From Tabrizicola soli (GTDB taxonomy: Bacteria > Pseudomonadota > Alphaproteobacteria > Rhodobacterales > Rhodobacteraceae), in contig NZ_JAEACP010000010.1 in assembly GCF_015999335.1 (NCBI RefSeq), positions 62,001 through 126,000 of the forward strand: 64,000 bases of DNA, in the 5' to 3' direction. The translations under genes and the position numbers were made by a program. A model generated the notes under the pieces. The model was not told the DNA's origin. It saw only the letters and a list, made by a program, of their open reading frames with translations, and did not search any database. Shown here piece by piece: positions 61,482 to 64,000 of the stretch. Position 1 is the first letter of the stretch. Each line of letters opens with the position of its first letter.

Positions 61482-62366
61482 ATGACCATGCTGACCGAGA
61501 CCCCCCTGCCCCCGCCCGACCGCTGGTGGCGCAGCCGCACGATGCGCCGCTTCCTGCGCAACCGGCTGGCCATGGTCGGCGTCGCGCTGATCGTCGGCCT
61601 GACGCTGGCCTGTTTCGTCGGGCCTTATCTTTTGCCCTTCGACGACCTCTACATCGACCTGCGCGCCCGCTTCGCGCCTCCCGGCACCGGGGCGCATATC
61701 TTCGGCACCGATCCCCTGGGCCGCGACATCGCCGCGCGGCTGTTCCAGGCCGGGCAGATCTCGCTGCTGGTCGGGTTCTTCGCGATGCTCATGTCCACCG
61801 TGGTCGGCACGGTGGTGGGGGTGGTCGCCGGTTTCCGCGGCGGCTGGATGGGCGCGGTCCTGATGCGGGTGGTCGACGCCTTCCTGTCCTTCCCGTCGAT
61901 CTTCCTGCTCCTGGCGCTGGCGGCCTTCATCGAGCCCAGCCCGATCATGATCACCATCATCATCGCGGTCACCAGCTGGATGGAGGTGGCCCGGATCGTC
62001 GAGGCCGAGGTGAAATCCCTGCGCGACCGCGATTTCGTGATGGCGGCGCGGATGCTTGGGCTACCCGCGTGGCAGATCATGTTCCGCGAGCTTCTGCCCA
62101 ATGTCATCGGCCCGATCATCGTGGCCGCGACCCTCACGGTGGCCCGCGCCATCCTGCTCGAGGCCTATGTCAGCTTCCTGGGCTATGGCATCCAGCCGCC
62201 GCTGCCCAGCTGGGGCAACATGCTGAACGGGGCGCAGCAATACCTGGACAAGGCCCCCTGGCTGGCCATCGTGCCGGGCCTCGCGATCACCGCGGCGGTG
62301 GCCGGGTTCAACTTCATCGGCGACGGCCTGCGCGACGCGCTGGATGCCCGCTCGGACCAGAGGTAG
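61482..62366 (+). CDS. Peptide/opine-type ABC permease (DppC family)
   Basis: 294 residues. An N-terminal cytoplasmic part (WWRSRTMRRFLRNRLAM) leads into the first membrane segment, followed by HIFGTDPLGRDIAARL, the DppC hallmark. The permease loop is RDRDFVMAARMLGLPAWQIM near residues 180-200, and SWGNMLNGAQQYL lies near the end. GGGGAGAG stands before the ATG. It works with the DppB-type permease; both need ATPase subunits that are not in the window. Confidence 0.9.
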   Translation: MTMLTETPLPPPDRWWRSRTMRRFLRNRLAMVGVALIVGLTLACFVGPYLLPFDDLYIDLRARFAPPGTGAHIFGTDPLGRDIAARLFQAGQISLLVGFFAMLMSTVVGTVVGVVAGFRGGWMGAVLMRVVDAFLSFPSIFLLLALAAFIEPSPIMITIIIAVTSWMEVARIVEAEVKSLRDRDFVMAARMLGLPAWQIMFRELLPNVIGPIIVAATLTVARAILLEAYVSFLGYGIQPPLPSWGNMLNGAQQYLDKAPWLAIVPGLAITAAVAGFNFIGDGLRDALDARSDQR

Positions 62367-62370
62367 CGCG

Positions 62371-63693
62371 ATGACCCGCTTCTCGCCCTTCCACGCCTCG
62401 CTCTGGTCCGCCACGGCCGCGCCGCCGCCCGTGACCCGGCCGCTGGAGGGCGAGATCCGGGCCGATGTCTGCGTCGTCGGCGGCGGCTATACCGGGCTGA
62501 CCACCGCGCTGGAGCTGGCCCGCGCCGGGGTCCGCGTGGTGCTCCTGGAGCGTGAGGAGATCGGCTTCGGCGGCTCGGGCCGCAACGCCGGGCATTGCAC
62601 GCCGACCTTCACCCATTACAGCCTGGCCGAATTGCGCCGGATGCTGGGCGAGCCCTGGGCCGAACGCCTGATCCACCGCCAGACCCGCGCCAACGACCGG
62701 GCCGCGCGGATGATCCGCGACTACCGGATCGACTGCGAATGGGTGCAGCACGGCTATGTCATGGGCGCGCTGCGCCCCGGCCAGCGGGCGGCGCTGGAGG
62801 AGAAGGCGGAAAGCTACAACGCCGCCGGCGCCCGGACCCGCCTTCTGGACCGGGACGAGGCGCAGGCCGTCACCGGCAGCCCGCGCTTCTTCGGCGGCTG
62901 GCTGCACGAGGAGGCCGCCCATCTGAACCCGCTCGGCTATGCCCGGGGCTTGGCCCGCGCGGTCCTGCAGGAGGGCGGCACGATCCACACCGGATCGGCG
63001 GTAATCGGCTGCGAGCGGCAGGGCAACGGCTGGCGGGTGAAGACCGCGGCGGGCAAGGTGATGGCCGACAAGGTCATCTTCGCCACCGGCGCCTATACCG
63101 TGGGCGGCTGGCCGCAACTGGACCGCAGCTTCCGCATCCAGCGCGTCTTCGTCGCCGCGACCGAGCCGCTGGATCCCGAGACCCGCGCCAGCGTTATGCC
63201 GCGCAACACCACGCTGCACGACGGGCGGGGCGACATCTTCGTCTGCAAGTTCGACGCGGCCGGGCGGATCGTCGCCTCGATGTTCCCGATGGGCCGGCGG
63301 GGCCGCGATCTGGATTATACGCGGCAGGTGCTGACCGACCGCCTGCGCTGGCTCTACCCGCAGATCACCCGGCCGGTCCGCTGGGAATATCTCTGGTTCG
63401 GCGAGCTGGACATGCAAAGCCGCACCGTGCCGCGGCTCTACGGTCTGGCACCGGGAGTCGTCGCATTGACCGGGCTGTCGGGCCGTGGCGTGCCCACCGG
63501 CACCATGCTGGGCGGGATCCTGTCGGACTGGGCGCTGGGGGTGGAGGAGCAGGACCTCGACCTCCGCGTCGAGCCGCTGCGCCCTGCGCCGCTCTGGATG
63601 GCCGCCGCGCCGGCGCTGAAGCTGCGCCAGATGCGGCTGGCCGACAACCTCGCCACCCGGCGCGACCGCGCGCCCCTTCCCCCTCACGCCTGA
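62371..63693 (+). CDS. FAD-dependent oxidoreductase (PuuB/OrdL-like, DAO superfamily)
   Basis: 440 residues from the ATG at 62371 (AGAGG upstream), four bases after the permease stop. SLWSATAAPPP is followed by the FAD motif VCVVGGGYTGLTTALELA and FGGSGRNAGHC, all as in gamma-glutamylputrescine oxidase PuuB and relatives. The C-terminal flavin loop is LTGLSGRGVPTGTMLGG. It oxidises a secondary or N-substituted amine. It is co-transcribed with the peptide/opine transporter, so it probably attacks the imported compound. Confidence 0.87.
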   Translation: MTRFSPFHASLWSATAAPPPVTRPLEGEIRADVCVVGGGYTGLTTALELARAGVRVVLLEREEIGFGGSGRNAGHCTPTFTHYSLAELRRMLGEPWAERLIHRQTRANDRAARMIRDYRIDCEWVQHGYVMGALRPGQRAALEEKAESYNAAGARTRLLDRDEAQAVTGSPRFFGGWLHEEAAHLNPLGYARGLARAVLQEGGTIHTGSAVIGCERQGNGWRVKTAAGKVMADKVIFATGAYTVGGWPQLDRSFRIQRVFVAATEPLDPETRASVMPRNTTLHDGRGDIFVCKFDAAGRIVASMFPMGRRGRDLDYTRQVLTDRLRWLYPQITRPVRWEYLWFGELDMQSRTVPRLYGLAPGVVALTGLSGRGVPTGTMLGGILSDWALGVEEQDLDLRVEPLRPAPLWMAAAPALKLRQMRLADNLATRRDRAPLPPHA

Positions 63694-63705
63694 TAAGGAG
63701 AGCCC

Positions 63706-64000
63706 ATGAGCCTGATCACCCACATCACCGCCGACGCCGACCTCACCCCCGGCCTTGCCGCCGAAGACGGCGCGAAATCCTTCCGCCGGATGATCTGGGA
63801 GGATGACGGCGCGCCCGAGACCGCGACCAAGGTCGCCGTCTGGATCGCCGAGCCCGGCATCTATCCCTACCCTCCCCGCGACCTGGAGGAGACCTTCGTC
63901 GTTCTGGAAGGCGAGGCGATGTGCAGCCTTGGCGGCGCGGCGCCCGAGAAGATCGGCCCCGGCTCGATCGTGCGTGTGCCCAGGGGCGTGGCGCCCTGGC
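63706..64000 (+). CDS. Cupin-domain protein (cut by the window end)
   Basis: The first 98 codons are visible; the gene runs past 64000. AAGGAG lies seven bases before the ATG. The segment LEETFVVLEGEAMCSLGG and PGSIVRVPRGVAPW correspond to the two cupin motifs of the small Cupin_3 (DUF861) group, often found beside FAD amine oxidases of the PuuB type and polyamine/ethanolamine genes. Role unknown; a small-molecule-binding or isomerase function is possible. Confidence 0.78.
   Translation, partial: MSLITHITADADLTPGLAAEDGAKSFRRMIWEDDGAPETATKVAVWIAEPGIYPYPPRDLEETFVVLEGEAMCSLGGAAPEKIGPGSIVRVPRGVAPW

Noticed and set aside
1-64000. Mobile elements, CRISPR arrays, tRNA or rRNA genes
   Set aside because: No transposase or integrase motif, no regularly spaced repeats and no tRNA-like cloverleaf sequence were seen on either strand.

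Overview
The window is gene-dense, high-GC DNA of an alphaproteobacterium. Codon use, gene families (Aap-type amino-acid ABC system, SorC, GntR/FCD and MarR regulators, many FAD amine oxidases) and ATGA-type gene overlaps suggest a Rhodobacterales or Rhizobiales-like heterotroph; that assignment is inference. Almost everything is uptake and catabolism. There are seven ABC transporters (two ribose-type, two polyamine-type, one Aap-type amino acid, one peptide/opine-type, and a set of enzymes fed by them). I see no rRNA, tRNA, insertion sequence, phage gene or CRISPR array. The genes at both ends of the window are cut.

Region 1 (1-15,200). The tail of a SorC-type regulator is followed by an operon for a SAF-domain NAD(P)-dependent oxidoreductase and a small acyl-transferring 2-oxo/acyloin dehydrogenase: E1 alpha, E1 beta and a lipoyl/alpha-beta-hydrolase E2 of the acetoin dehydrogenase AcoC type. 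Two unknown genes follow. Two ribose-type ABC transporters on the minus strand and an alpha/beta hydrolase follow. An inverted repeat of the form CTTTTGT-N5-ACAAAAG lies before both the dehydrogenase operon and the first transporter operon, which ties them together. An unidentified sugar-, polyol- or acyloin-like compound is the likely substrate.

Region 2 (15,269-29,089). After an OsmC gene comes the most unusual part. Two gene arms flank a GntR/FCD regulator, and the palindrome TGATATATCA lies before each arm. Arm one: LamB/YcsF protein (PxpA family), a strongly degenerate GroEL-like protein, and a polyamine-type ABC transporter. Arm two: PxpB and PxpC carboxyltransferase-like subunits, an APH-fold kinase, an AGXT2L-type class III PLP enzyme (phospho-lyase group), a small biotin carrier and a biotin carboxylase. 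PxpB + PxpC + carrier + carboxylase is a split version of the urea carboxylase domain set. I infer an amide or lactam carboxylation/hydrolysis route, followed by phosphorylation and phospho-elimination of a hydroxylated amine or amino acid.

Region 3 (29,100-36,858). A bestrophin-like channel gene, then a minus-strand operon with a polyamine-type ABC transporter, a nitrilase-fold amidase and a flavoprotein of the trimethylamine dehydrogenase family whose substrate-pocket residues look like those of histamine dehydrogenase. A LuxR-type gene is divergent from it across a GGGGGTATATACCCCC palindrome.

Region 4 (37,700-56,075). Aldehyde dehydrogenase (2-oxoglutarate semialdehyde type), FAD/FAD-oxidase-C dehydrogenase, a TPP enzyme, hydantoinase A and B, aminotransferase, uronate dehydrogenase-like protein, a DAO-type oxidase, a LysR regulator, two SDRs and an Aap-type amino-acid ABC transporter. 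A spaced motif, CTTGT-N13-TTCTTG, occurs 58-71 bases before the first gene of three of these transcription units and suggests one regulon.

Region 5 (56,100-64,000). A MarR regulator with an AT-rich palindrome, an SDR, two FAD amine oxidases, a peptide/opine-type ABC transporter (binding protein and two permeases) and the start of a cupin gene.

Hairpins lie just after five of the substrate-binding-protein genes, which would help to keep binding protein in excess over the membrane parts. All calls are made by eye from sequence; no database search was possible.
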